Shown here piece by piece: positions 21,744 to 32,604 of a stretch of 64,000 nt of DNA. The stretch is from contig JAHEWK010000034.1 of NCBI GenBank assembly GCA_020740775.1, forward strand, positions 310,001 to 374,000. Reading direction: 5' to 3'. This DNA comes from Ilyonectria destructans (Eukaryota > Ascomycota > Sordariomycetes > Hypocreales > Nectriaceae). The first letter of the stretch is position 1; every line of letters starts with the position of its first letter. The notes beneath the pieces were generated by a model that saw nothing but the letters and a program-made list of their open reading frames with translations, was not told the DNA's origin and did no database searches. The position numbers and the translations under genes are program-made.

Positions 21744-23520
21744 GGATATCCCACCACGCGTCTGTCAATGCCCAGTTCGCCCAAGCTGATTCAGCCTCAA
21801 TAGAGTGAAAGACTACGTCCACATTCTCACCCGTCTGATCCAAGACGATTATTATTCATCGTTTTCTCCGGGTGATGGGGACGGTCCAACACACTCCGTG
21901 GGAAATAGCCACCCAGGCATAATTGGCCCCACAAGCTACTTTGCAGCTGGTTTAGGCGTTAGGATCAGCCCACGACGTGAATCGGCAATGAGACCGAGAT
22001 TGACCAAGACACGAGACTGGACAATGTCCCAGAATATCACGCGCGCAGACGCCTCTCTCTCTCTGGTTTTTTTTTTTTTTTTTTAATTATACCCCCTTCT
22101 TTTTATACTCGCTTCCAAGCTCCTTTTCCTTTCTCCTGACATTTGTATTGCGTGGACGACCCAATTGCTATGTCCTACTTCAGCCTCTTTCCTGTACGTC
22201 TTACCCTTCCACCCTTGGTCTGACCAATCAGACGCACCGCCCCCCAACCCAACCTACGAAGCAACCCTAAAAAGTGTCGGTTCACTTGACTAGAATCCGA
22301 CGGCGACCTAATAGGGGTCGCTTATGTGGACGGCAAAAGAAAAAAAGGGGATTTGAGTCAAAAACCCTGCGCAAAAGGAGTAGGGCTGCTTAAGTTCCTA
22401 GAGCACCTGAAGACACATAGCGAAGCAGATAGGAAGGGACCATCAGGGCAGAAAAATCGATGGTGTATAGGATACAGCTTTTCCGAGATGTCTTCTATCG
22501 CCTCATTGAGCAAGAGACAATCCGCCGAGAGCTTGAAGGCCTGTTTACATATTCGGGCTTGTATACATGGCGACTGGAGCTCTTGTGCTGAGCAATGGAC
22601 TCTTTGGCTCGAAAGGAGAGAAGGGTCTTGCCCTGGACGGCCACGCAAGTATTCCTGATCCGGTAACCTACATTGGGACACTTACGACGATGGGCGTCGG
22701 CATCGAACACGACACGCAGGGCTCAACAGGGTATACTTGGGAAGACCAGCGGGTACTTGCAGTCGAGTATCGAAAAGTGGTTAAGCCGTGAATCTTGTCA
22801 CATTTTAATGAGCTCAAGGTTGGCAAGAAGCAGTTCACAAAGAAATACGCGGTATACCGGGACGAAGAGGAGAGCCAGGGCTCTGATTCCTCCGCAGAGG
22901 AAGACAATTTTGATGATATTCTGTTCTTTGGCTTGGATGATTGGAGGACAGGGTACGTAGATGTTTTTATAGATCTGCCTGATAGTATAGCGGCCACGTA
23001 CTGTACATACAGCGTTGCTTTAGCAAGATCCAACGTGATCCCTTTCGGTAGATAACACAGGTACACCGCAATACGCGGGTCAACATCCAACCACATACTA
23101 CAGGAATTGAATGACGTAATGTCAGAGGGGTGCTCTACTGAACCTCAAACGCTGGACCTGAGTGGCTAATCACAGCCGGTGTTCTAGCGACGTCTAGACG
23201 CGGCGAACCCATGCAAGTACGCTTAGAATCCAGGGCTCCGGTCCGGAGTGGAATCAAATTCTACATCATGCCGAGATCTCAGTCGCAAGGTTCAGCTAAG
23301 CTACGGGCTCAAAGCCAGAGGGGACGGATAATACGAGCCCATCGATGCTGTAGTTTCATTGCGGTCTCTTACTTCCGTTCTTTATGAAGCAGATAAGCCA
23401 TGCAGTCTTCTTTGAATAGTTAACCAGCCAAGGCGTTCCTGGATCGGACTTTGGATGGCTGTGTGTATCATCGGGGTTTGAACTGCGGCAATTTGACCCA
23501 CTTCTAGTGGAGGTTATCAC
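21744..23520. other. Gene-poor stretch with poly-T tract and degraded frames
   Basis: It includes a T-homopolymer (about 22069-22084). Around 22480-22960 there are discontinuous frames (for example EQETIRRELEGL, KKYAVYRDEEESQGSDSS) that look like remains of an unrecognised gene. Nothing can be annotated as functional. Confidence 0.3.
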
Positions 23521-24537
23521 CTAACTAAAAGTCCCCTGTAACCAGCCCAACACATCCTGGCCAAACTCAACCGGCTTCTCGAGGAGCGCCCAATGCCCCC
23601 CTTCCCTTATCACACTCTTGACATTCGGCAGCAACCCTGCATCAACGCTCGGCTGTAGTGCAGCGGGCCTGCACACAAAATCTTGCTCTCCGCCCCAATA
23701 GAAAACCGGCACCTTGACCGTCTTTGCCTCCTCAGCCACCAGTGTATCTGCCTCATTCTGCACAGCGAACGTTAACGCTTTGTACCAACAACTTGGCGCG
23801 TCAAAACCACCATCTTTGCAAAACCGGTCCATGAAATCTACCTTGTGATCGGGCGTCGCGTACGGCAGGGTCGGCTGCGTGCGGCCCTCGGTGACAAACT
23901 TGCGCATCCCGCCCGGGCTGGTCCAATTCTCGAGCCAGGTGTGCGGGTCACCAAATGCCACGCTATATACGGACTCGAGGTTCTGGTTCATAACATCCGC
24001 GGCATCTTTGGCGGTAAAGAAGTGCCAGTACTCGTAGATACCGAATCCGTACGCCTCTTTGGTCACCTTGTTGACCGCGTCAAGGTCGAATTGCCCGGTT
24101 GGAGGGATATAGGCGACGTTCACCATGATCAGGCCGGATACACGCGAGGGGTAGAAGTTATACAGTCGCTGGCACATGGCGCTGCCCCAGTCGTGGCCGA
24201 CGGAGATGACGGTGGTTAGCTTCTCAGCGTCGAGAATTTCGACAGCATCGGCCGTCATATGCGGCCACGCATATGAGCTGAGGCCGGTGGGCTTGGAGGT
24301 CCCACCGTAGCCCAAGCAGTCTAGGGCGACGATGCCATAGCCATGCGGGAGGAGCCAGCCGTTGATGAGACCAGCCCAGAGCCGCGCCGTGTCGGGCCAG
24401 CCGTGGAAGAGGATGAGAGTTGGCTTGGAGTCCTGGGCGGGGGAGGTGTAGAAGGTGTAGCTGAAGCCACGGGAGACTTGGAGGGTCTTTCTGGTGAGCT
24501 TTGAGAGGTCCATGTCGTCAATTTGGACGAAGGGCAT
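23521..24537 (-). CDS. Epoxide hydrolase (alpha/beta-hydrolase fold)
   Basis: Intronless, 338 residues, the usual size for soluble epoxide hydrolases. HGWP (45-48) is the oxyanion motif. GHDWGS contains the nucleophile Asp116, where esterases have Ser. Asp286 (GGEQDFVCRP) and His315 (EGGHWALLEKP) complete the triad. Tyr candidates for epoxide activation lie in the cap (EYWHFF ~169-174, SCWYKA ~249-254). It adds water to epoxides via a covalent Asp ester. Substrates may be fatty-acid epoxides or xenobiotics; nothing nearby decides. There is no signal peptide, so it is probably cytosolic or peroxisomal. All catalytic residues are present. Confidence 0.93.
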   Translation of the reverse strand: MPFVQIDDMDLSKLTRKTLQVSRGFSYTFYTSPAQDSKPTLILFHGWPDTARLWAGLINGWLLPHGYGIVALDCLGYGGTSKPTGLSSYAWPHMTADAVEILDAEKLTTVISVGHDWGSAMCQRLYNFYPSRVSGLIMVNVAYIPPTGQFDLDAVNKVTKEAYGFGIYEYWHFFTAKDAADVMNQNLESVYSVAFGDPHTWLENWTSPGGMRKFVTEGRTQPTLPYATPDHKVDFMDRFCKDGGFDAPSCWYKALTFAVQNEADTLVAEEAKTVKVPVFYWGGEQDFVCRPAALQPSVDAGLLPNVKSVIREGGHWALLEKPVEFGQDVLGWLQGTFS

Positions 24538-25701
24538 AGGGAAGCTAACAGAATTTGTAAGTTACGAAGGGAGAGCAGTCCGCCGTACATATAACAGGCT
24601 TATCAAAAACAGGTCTACGAGGCCCAGTTCTCTCCCTCACCCCTGGTTGATCCTAATGGCTAGGACTGTTCCCCTCATCGCCACTGCTGATGTCAAGAGA
24701 GCCCACATTCAGCGAGTTGCGTTGCGGATCAAACCTTAAGTCAATGGGGATCGTAACGAGCATGTGCGTGTGTCCGCTGAACCATTCATACCTGCAATCG
24801 AGCTCAGAGAAACCATTAATTGGGGTGAGAAGGTTTGTTATAAACTACGCTCATCTTCACACAGGCTGGCGATCAATTCAATTCCATCAATTTCGCCTTC
24901 GCGTGGCGTTGCGTTGACAGCTTACTCAGCATTTGGCCCGTGGAGTTGATCCACCGCATCTCCAAATTGAATTGATGGCGTTGAATTGAAGTGGTTGAAC
25001 CGCATACGCGTGTCGAGATCCCTAGCTCGTACTGGGACATAGGTAGGCGGCACCAACAGTAAGTCGAAAGCTGTTGGTGACAACCGAGGGTAATCTTTTC
25101 CGTCTCTCCTACCAATATTGGATGGGATCCTTGACAAGAGGCTCGTTCTCCGCGCTAGGACTCGAGAGCCAGTGGTTATATTCGCTATGGTCTGCATTCA
25201 GTGACCTTTCCAAGGAAGAACATCCGCCTGGCAGCTCCCTCAGAAATCGAAAAAGGTCGGGAACTTGTTCCATGGAAAGATTTTCCATTCATCTGGCAAA
25301 GAATCCAAGTTCGTAATCGGCGTGCTGGTTGAGTTGCTGTCCGAAGTTCGCCGGCGCTTGGTAGGTACGTTGATTTCCATTTTGATCGCAGGAAGTGGAT
25401 GCAATGTTTTGGGTGAAGGTTGCTTCGAGGCGCGACTTGGGAAGGCGAGACGTGTTCGAGTGCCTTAAGTACTGCATACATTGCCGCATGTGCAAGTAGT
25501 ATGGGTCTAGAAAGTACTAGTGACTAAGCGGGTTGGAAGCAACTCTCGAGTGCAGCCAATGCTACCCTGGACCGCCACCCGTCTCAACCGTTTCAACCGG
25601 TGGTCAACGTTGAAGCCATCGCGATGGAATTGAGGCTTTCAATTTCGAGGCGAGATTGAATTGATTGAATTGACGCACGGGCCTTCCGCTTCAACAATAT
25701 G
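24538..25701. other. Gene-less, AATTGA-rich repeat region
   Basis: No gene is supported. From about 24850 the DNA is scattered with AATTGA/TCAATT. ACAGGCTGGCGATCAATTC near 24860 reappears inverted near 25910-25931, suggesting the ends of an old ~1.1 kb element. Confidence 0.4.
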
Positions 25702-25885
25702 TTGGATTGAGACCCTGTATTACGAAACCTCTGATAGACTGATATCCTGACCTTAGTCAGAGGGGGTGTCAGAAAACCCCTCTCTGACCGGCCGGGCCCA
25801 ACGGGGCCCAAGCAAGAATCAAGATCATCATCACTGCTTTGAACACTATCCATTTGATCAAATTGACCGTAACGGATCCGACACA
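25702..25885 (-). repeat. MITE-like repeat, copy A
   Basis: A ~184-bp unit highly similar, in inverse, to 45998-46242. It starts GTTGGATTGAGACCCTGTAT and ends GTAACGGATCC. It includes a GC-rich hairpin-prone core (GGGCCC...GGGGCCC) and the CTCTGACTAAGG-type tract. Non-coding. Confidence 0.8.
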
Positions 25886-25945
25886 ATATTGAAATGGTTG
25901 AGGTGGAGGTGGAATTGATCGCCAGCCTGTCTTCACATGATCAAA

Positions 25946-27524
25946 GTAGCTTTGTCCAAGGGGCGGCGATCGACAGGGAGGCACGGCAAATATTTCTCCG
26001 TCGGGTGGTGAGACCCCCGAGTGTTGCCGCCTAGCGTCTCCGTTTTTCCACTGTTAACCGCGAAAACGTCACAAACAACCTATTTTATTGGTTCCTTTTT
26101 CTTTTATGGAGACGCTAGACTGCGCGAGTTAACAGAGTTTTCACGGCAGGTCCCGAGGGTCCAGATTCTTGCGCGTTCTTCTCTCCATGAGATAGGCGGG
26201 GTCCATGGCCGCTCATCGTCTCAACTTCAACTCATATGGCTGCGGGGCACCCTATTCCCACAGTGTAACCCTCGTATTAAATTGCTGTGTCACATGCATG
26301 GATCAAAGTCTAAAGTCAAATGTCAGATACTGTCTGTCTAGACAGGCATGTGAATCGGATTTCCCTAAGCGCCAAGGCAAGAGAATTCGGAACATGTCGA
26401 AGAGTAAGGATATTGTATTCTTCGAGTTCACTGGCCAATGATGATCATACGTGGCAGCTTGTGTATCACGTCGATTGTGATGAATGCCTGCATGAAATAG
26501 TAAGAATGGCGTTGTTCTGGATTGACGTACGGGCTTTCGATTGGATGTCAAGCAAGGCAGGCCTAGTCACTACATATATGCATGGGCAGGAAACCGTTCA
26601 TCGTCATCATGTGTCAACCCCTTAGCTACAATTGTCGGCAAACTTCATAAATTCTTGAGACGGAATATCAGCTCTGTAAGCGCTAATTACTGTTGTTAGA
26701 TTAACCAGCTGAGCTAAAAGTATAGAGTTACTCTCAGTATTACTATACCCAGTGTTAATCAGGTCCATAATCCAACAACTGTTAGAAAACGTCAGCTGTG
26801 CAGCTTTTCGTACGCCGGGCTGCGCAACAGAACTCAAATCCAATATAACTCTGACTTCACAGGGCCCCCTATCACCATGGTTTGCTAACAGGTGGGCTAG
26901 TGTAACGGCCCAGTGTGACGGAAAATGCCGAGACATCGAAGCACTTGCGTCAAACGTTCCGGTGTCACGGTGTGAGGTCCTACTGTACAGAGTGGTAGCC
27001 AAAGGTGGCTACGGAGGGTGGTAACAAATAGCCCGTGTAATTAATATTGCAGAGCCAGAGGTCAGTCAATTTTGGATTATTCCTTCCTTGTGGATACTTG
27101 GGTTAACAGCCATTTTCAGCCACGTCCGCCTCTTCGATTGTGGAGTAAGCGGGACCTTGTCTAGTCCGACACGCGTCAGGCCGCTTGACTTGGTGAATCT
27201 GACCAATTTGCCTTCGCCTGAAGGCGCTAAATGGAGGAAAAAGGATGAGCTAGTCCTCGCAGGATGGGTTCTGCCTGAGTATGTTCACATGCAACGGGTC
27301 CGTTCTTGGTTTCAGACCAATAGCGATGTTCTCCCCCCATTCAATAATAAAATAATGACTCCTTCAATGAAACAGAGAGTTTATAACTAGTTATTGCAGT
27401 GGTAGTGAATTATAACTAGCATCCGTTTAAACCCATATAAAACTGATATGACCAGTAAGTCCTAGACTTTGACCAGGCGATGTGATGACAGCCCCTCAGG
27501 TCCATATGACTTCAGTTCCCCGAA
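25946..27524. other. Gene-less stretch
   Basis: No credible coding or RNA feature. The open frames are short and lack family motifs. Confidence 0.35.
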
Positions 27525-28067
27525 TGCGGCATGAGTGGAACTTCCCACTCCTAGGCCATCACATGTCAGCAACATCCACTTGCAATGCAGTACACCTACA
27601 AATGGAATAGCTAGCATCTGCAGCCTCAATTCTCAAAATACGAACAGCGGCTTGAGTTCGCAGTTCAACAGCAGTCCATTTGAACCTGCAGCCTCCGAGG
27701 CTATCCCTGTAGATGTTGATGCAAGAGGCAAACCATAAAGCAAAAAGGCATATTGTGATTGGGAAGTATAGAAGCCGAGCCAGGCATGTCAGCCCACTTC
27801 ACGTTTAATGTGCCAACACGAGCTGGCGGAAGACGTTTCATCGCGCAGAGTAACGCTTCGATGAGCTATGGCGAACTTTACCATTTCGTAGCGATACAGC
27901 ATGTGAAAGCAAGGAAAAATCCATATACTTGAAGTGCTGGACTCCTTAACGCCTTCATATTTACGAATAGTGTCCAGATGTCTTCAGTTCCCAAAAGCAT
28001 CGTCTCTTGCTCTCACTAGGCATCCCTAACTCCCATTACACACCCGCCGCGCTGCCCTGAACACAAA
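27525..28067 (+). promoter_or_regulatory. Conserved upstream region of the repeat-bearing hydrolase
   Basis: This ~540-bp 5' region is the part duplicated at 14165-14640, so it moved together with the start of the coding region. It probably includes the promoter and leader. No individual motif is certain. Confidence 0.4.
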
Positions 28068-29900
28068 ATGTTCGACTTAACCAGGGATATGGCCCAAGGT
28101 TTCATGGCCATTGCCAGGGAGGTTGCGTTTAATATTGCCGGGACGGCCTACAAAGTGGCGGCCGATACGGCCACGACTGTGACGAAAATTGCAGGCGATA
28201 GTGCCAGCACTGTCCTGAAGATCGCGGGAGACATAGCTTCTACCGGGACGAAGGTCGTGGATGATTCAGTCGGTACCTTCACCAAGATTGGGTTTGACTT
28301 CGCGGGCACCGTAATCAAGATCACCAACGACGTGGGCGACACCGCCAGCGATATCCTCAATGGCAGGGATCTCACCAGCATCCCAAACAAAATGCTCAAC
28401 CAGAGCCTCGGGACGGGAGCCAAGATCGCAACTGACAGCATCGGGACGGTGGCGAAGGACATGGTGGATACAGTCAGTGTCGTAGCGAAGATGCTATCTG
28501 ACTCGTCCAGTACTGCCTCCAAAGTCGTCAAGGATACTCTGTCGACTGCGAATAAGATTGTCCTGGACACTGAGACTACCGTCCTCAAAGTCCGAGACGA
28601 CACGATTGAGACGGGGGTCCACATCGCCAGTCGCGCACTTAGCAGCCGTGCCGCTGAGGCCTTTCTCAAGTACAGAACGGATGTATTTGCGACTGCAGGC
28701 GATGCGTCGGTTGTCGATGCGATACTCCAGGTGATACACCACTCCCTGGAAGTCATGACGGAGAGTCTTAGTGGTGCAATGCTGGTCTGGAAGGGCATCT
28801 TCACAAATGACACAAACGAGGCCTCCCTGCGCTACATCTTGAACCACCTGAACGAGGTGCTGCGGTTCCTATACGATCTAGCCAAGCCGGAGAATGTCGT
28901 ACCCAGGTTCCCAACCGCCGATGGCGCGATCGACGGCAGAACAAATGAGTTCCCGGGCGGAGACAACCCGTACAACGAGCTCGACCTTCGGCTAGCGGAG
29001 AACCGACACGCCGTCATCTATCAGGTACAGCGGGTCGCATTGACAATCATCAAGATCCTCAAGATGGCTAGAGAACCTGTGTCGCCGAGCGGACTAGGCG
29101 ACTTCCAAATGAATGTCAGCCTACGTAGCGACTTCGGAAAGGATGGAAACCCGCCGCCGCGAACCTACATCTCCAGCCTCGTAGAGCGCCCGGCATCCCC
29201 GCCAAACGAGCAGTGGCTGTTTATCAACGGTATTGCGAACGAATTCGTCTGGTTCCAGGGTTCTTGCGACAAGATCCGGGACACTTTTAAGAGAGACGTC
29301 AAGGGTATCTACAATAGGAGCGATGGAGTCCTTTGGGACTTTATTGAGTGTTGTGGAGAGCACAGCGCGGTAAGATCGAACACCCTCACCCAGCGTACAG
29401 AGAGCAGCAAGGCCGCGGAGGAAGTCCTCGAGCGGGAGCTCAGGGACGCGCTATGGCCTATTGATGGCAGCGTCCGAGACATGGTGGTGATGATCGCACA
29501 TTCCCAGGGCTGTCTCCTACTCCGGCTCGCGCTACAAAAGTTGGTAACGGAGAGCCCGAAGGGTTCCCAACAGGCGAGGGACATGAAGGAAAGGCTGAGA
29601 GTGTTCACGTTTGGGAACCCAAGCATCGATTGGCGGGTTATCGACGGGGTGGAACGGTCTCTAAGCGAGTACGCGCATACTACAGAGCACTTTGCGCATG
29701 AGGTGGACTTCGTGGCCATGCTGGGGGTTGTGACGCATCGAGACGACCAAAATTCGGGCTATGATACCGGCTCGGTTTTCTACAGCAAGGGGGGGAGGGG
29801 GCACTTATTTGGTGCACATTATCCTCTTGGCGCGGAGGCTTATCACAACGGGGAGAAGTCGAAGTTGTTGAGGGCACTGAGTGGGAGGGAGATAGTTTGA
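28068..29900 (+). CDS. Predicted alpha/beta hydrolase with N-terminal 11-residue repeats
   Basis: Intronless, 610 residues. The N-terminal third contains two blocks of six 11-residue repeats. Lys recurs at 29, 40, 51, 62, 73, 84 and again at 119, 130, 141, 152, 163, 174. Asp follows four residues later in nearly every unit, and Thr precedes by three. This period predicts long amphipathic (hendecad) helices like those of perilipins, synucleins or LEA proteins, which lie on lipid surfaces. After a middle region without recognised domain, residues ~475-485 read IAHSQGCLL, a GxSxG-like nucleophile elbow (Ser479) with Ala for the first Gly. A later GNPSIDW and a C-terminal LFGAHYPLG may supply acid and His. 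A membrane- or droplet-bound lipase or esterase is my inference. A decayed copy of its 5' part lies at 14.2-15.0 kb. Confidence 0.75.
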   Translation: MFDLTRDMAQGFMAIAREVAFNIAGTAYKVAADTATTVTKIAGDSASTVLKIAGDIASTGTKVVDDSVGTFTKIGFDFAGTVIKITNDVGDTASDILNGRDLTSIPNKMLNQSLGTGAKIATDSIGTVAKDMVDTVSVVAKMLSDSSSTASKVVKDTLSTANKIVLDTETTVLKVRDDTIETGVHIASRALSSRAAEAFLKYRTDVFATAGDASVVDAILQVIHHSLEVMTESLSGAMLVWKGIFTNDTNEASLRYILNHLNEVLRFLYDLAKPENVVPRFPTADGAIDGRTNEFPGGDNPYNELDLRLAENRHAVIYQVQRVALTIIKILKMAREPVSPSGLGDFQMNVSLRSDFGKDGNPPPRTYISSLVERPASPPNEQWLFINGIANEFVWFQGSCDKIRDTFKRDVKGIYNRSDGVLWDFIECCGEHSAVRSNTLTQRTESSKAAEEVLERELRDALWPIDGSVRDMVVMIAHSQGCLLLRLALQKLVTESPKGSQQARDMKERLRVFTFGNPSIDWRVIDGVERSLSEYAHTTEHFAHEVDFVAMLGVVTHRDDQNSGYDTGSVFYSKGGRGHLFGAHYPLGAEAYHNGEKSKLLRALSGREIV

Positions 29901-31001
29901 CGGGTGGGATAGACGGGGAAGTAGGATGTGGCAATGGGTACAAATCACTCACATCTCAAGATGGACACAGGTAAGTGGTGGTATGTCCTGGTAATCTATG
30001 GGGAGGATTCTTATTGTCCTCGACGAATAGCGAGGAGGAAGCTATCATTTACATGAAGAACCTAGCCCGTGGAAAGGTTATCCCGACTACAGAACCTCGA
30101 CTGTCACGGTGATGCCTAGGAAGTCTGTTGAGGCCGCACAACGGGTCGCTAAGCGTGACGCTGACTTGGCGGAGTGGTTTCATGCTGGTACAAGCCTGGT
30201 GAGCATGAGGGAATCAAGAGGGTCTTGGATCTGCACTTGGCGATGATGCACAAAGTGTTTAAAAGTCGGTTTGTAGGTGTGTGTCACACCGCATGGGAAA
30301 TTTCACTCCATCAAATGCATGCATCACACCTGGGTATAAATGGATTCCGTCTCGATACGAAGAATATTTGTGCATAAGCTATGCCTTCGCTGACGAACAT
30401 GTCCAACGGACCAACGTCCAAATACAGCGGGGGAAGCCCTTGGACCTCGGTGAGCGGCAGCAGTATATGACAATACTGTATCTGTACTATTAGAGTCACC
30501 TAGGTAAGTGGCAGCAATAAAGTCATTGAGATCAAAGGCTCCAAGGCCTTCCTCTAGCATAGGGTATCCCAACATCTAGTTAGCCAGTGGTAGCGGGAAG
30601 CCTCGGTCTCTGCTGAGTAGAATTAGGCGAGACCTCTACCTGAATTCTCTCCCATCGCCGCGATACGTTTAACATCAATATTAACGTCGTCTGGTAACGT
30701 ACGCACCCGGAGGTCCATTAACTCGACTCTGGTGAAAGAAACGACAGTGACTTGATGGGATCGCTGGGCTGAAAGTGGCGACAGATTTCGTCGGGCATCC
30801 CCGGGCCAAACGTCTGGCGGCGCTGTTATCATCGGGGCCATCCAGACTGTACGTGATATGAAAGATTCAACACGTGCCGGGCTGTAGCTCAAAGACCAGG
30901 GGCCTGAAGAAGGAGATGAACTTGGCCTCTATTTGTCTTCGTGCTATATGGGCGTGGAGCTGAGCCAGATTGTCCCCGCCTTATTCCTTCAACTCACGTT
31001 T
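29901..31001. other. Gene-less stretch
   Basis: No gene is supported. Short unrelated open frames only. Confidence 0.35.
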
Positions 31002-31448
31002 GCGCAATCCATCACTTATTGGCAGGCTTTCTATCCATATTCCATACTCCATACAGGCCCGTATGGAATATGGAATATGGAATGCACCTCGTATGGAAGC
31101 TTATTCCATACATATGGAATACAAAAAATGACGTCATCTCTCACACTGCCACTATCGTAAAGAATCAGGTTTGGGAGCTCTGCAATTCAGTAATTGAACA
31201 GTGATTTGCCCGCTGTCGGCTGCAGACAGAGCTGAGATTGAAGTATGAACCAGCATAAACGACGGGTCTGGGATCACTCTGAAACAGAATGCAATAGCGG
31301 GGATAATATTTTCCGGAATAATCCATTATTCCATACGTATGGAATACGGACGGCCCGTATGGAATATGGAGTATGGAGTATGGAACATTCCATACTCCAT
31401 CACTTATTCCATACGAGTATGGATAGAAAGCCTGCTTATTGGATTGCG
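31002..31448. mobile_element. Palindromic foldback (MITE-like) element
   Basis: The ends are inverted copies: GCAATCCA followed by GCAGGCTTTCTATCCATA at the left (about 31003-31040) and its inverse at the right (about 31420-31448). Inside lie many copies of TATGGAATA/TATTCCATA and ATTCCATACTCC in both orientations, e.g. 31030-31115 and 31325-31425. No coding capacity. The layout is that of a non-autonomous element with subterminal palindromes. Confidence 0.75.
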
Positions 31449-31848
31449 TCTCTTGACCCATGGACCTTCTCAGTTGAATTGAACTTCCACCGAAGCACCT
31501 TATCATGGCTAAAGGCAGATCTTCCTCGTCGCAGTGGTTTTCCAAGATCCGGTATCCCTTTGTAGTTCCTTTTTCATGGCCTCCGAGCTTTCGTTGTGGT
31601 GGGTTGGCGGGGTACATATCGTTCGGGTGATGCAACGGCATGTTACGGTTGACTGTAACGCAAAGTGTCCCATAACTCAAAACCCCTCAATAGGGGTACC
31701 CTACCGTATCCACAAAATCGAATAATCCCATTTTAACGTTTTCCTATTCATATTATGAAGTCCGAACCTCGATGGTCTCATAATAAAGGAATTCCGCTTC
31801 GTAAGACCCGCTTCGAAACCAAATCCCCAATTAACCAGTACATCAGCC

Positions 31849-32487
31849 ATGTCATCAACAATATCCAGCTCATCCCTCCCCTCTATCCCGACTACGGCTC
31901 CTCAGCCTACGGATCCTCTCGAATTGACATCCTGGGCTCTAACCAAGGCGCAACTAATACGACCTCATAAAGTCTCGAAGTTCCAAGAGCCATATCGCCC
32001 TCCCCGATCCTTACAGCTGAATACTAGGTCAAGACAAGGCCGGTCATCTATTCCCAAGCTTGATCTGACCCGTACGCAAAATATCGATGCCATCTTGATC
32101 TTTATCTACGGGATAAAGCGGGATACCCCCTGTCATCACTGTGCCAGAGGAAATGAGATCTTCCAGGGATGCTACACTGAGAGTAGTATCGCTACTGGCG
32201 CATGCGCCAATTGTGCATACTCGTCGCGCGGGATTACCTGTTCGTTCCATCGTAAGTAGCTACTATTTCTCTGGGTATACTCCGTACACAAGACGCTGAC
32301 CAAGAGTCTAGGGCATACCAAAAGTCAACGCCGTAACAAGAGGCAGGAGTCAGAGGATATTATTAGTACAATTACGCCAATGCAATGGCGCGCTCTAGGA
32401 GAGGAATTACTACAGCGAGCAGCGGCTAAGGAGGAAAATTACGCATCGCCAGACGAGAATGATCTAGTCAGACAATTGGTTCCATAG
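31849..32487 (+). CDS. Transposon-encoded Zn-binding protein (DUF3716-like)
   Basis: Two exons, 31849-32251 and 32312-32487, joined by a 60-bp intron (GTAAGT...CTAG), encode 192 residues in frame. The N-terminus is Ser/Pro-rich, and a basic segment follows. Then comes a Cys cluster: CHHC, GCYT, CANC and CSFH around residues 104-135, spaced as in the fungal DUF3716 module, which looks like a small treble of zinc-binding Cys. The end is polar with QRRNKRQE. In fungi this module often occurs in genes near or within repeats. A role as DNA-binding accessory or regulator of transposition is inferred from position only. It is the first gene inside the left terminus. Confidence 0.7.
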
Positions 32488-32604
32488 GGATCATTGATGG
32501 CACCAGTCGATTGATGAGAATTTATCTAAAGAACAAAAGAAATTGAACAGCCATGTGTTCGGGCACAGTCATTTCAGCTCATGTAGTTAGGATTGGAATC
32601 CTTG

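Noticed and set aside
3694..24537. Secondary-metabolite cluster (BBE oxidase, P450-containing Ppo, epoxide hydrolase)
   Set aside because: No polyketide synthase, NRPS, terpene synthase, transporter or cluster regulator is present, and transposon debris separates the genes.
30600..30930. tRNA-like box text (GGGCTGTAGCTCAAAGACCAGG)
   Set aside because: It resembles a D-arm only; no T arm, anticodon stem or acceptor pairing was found.
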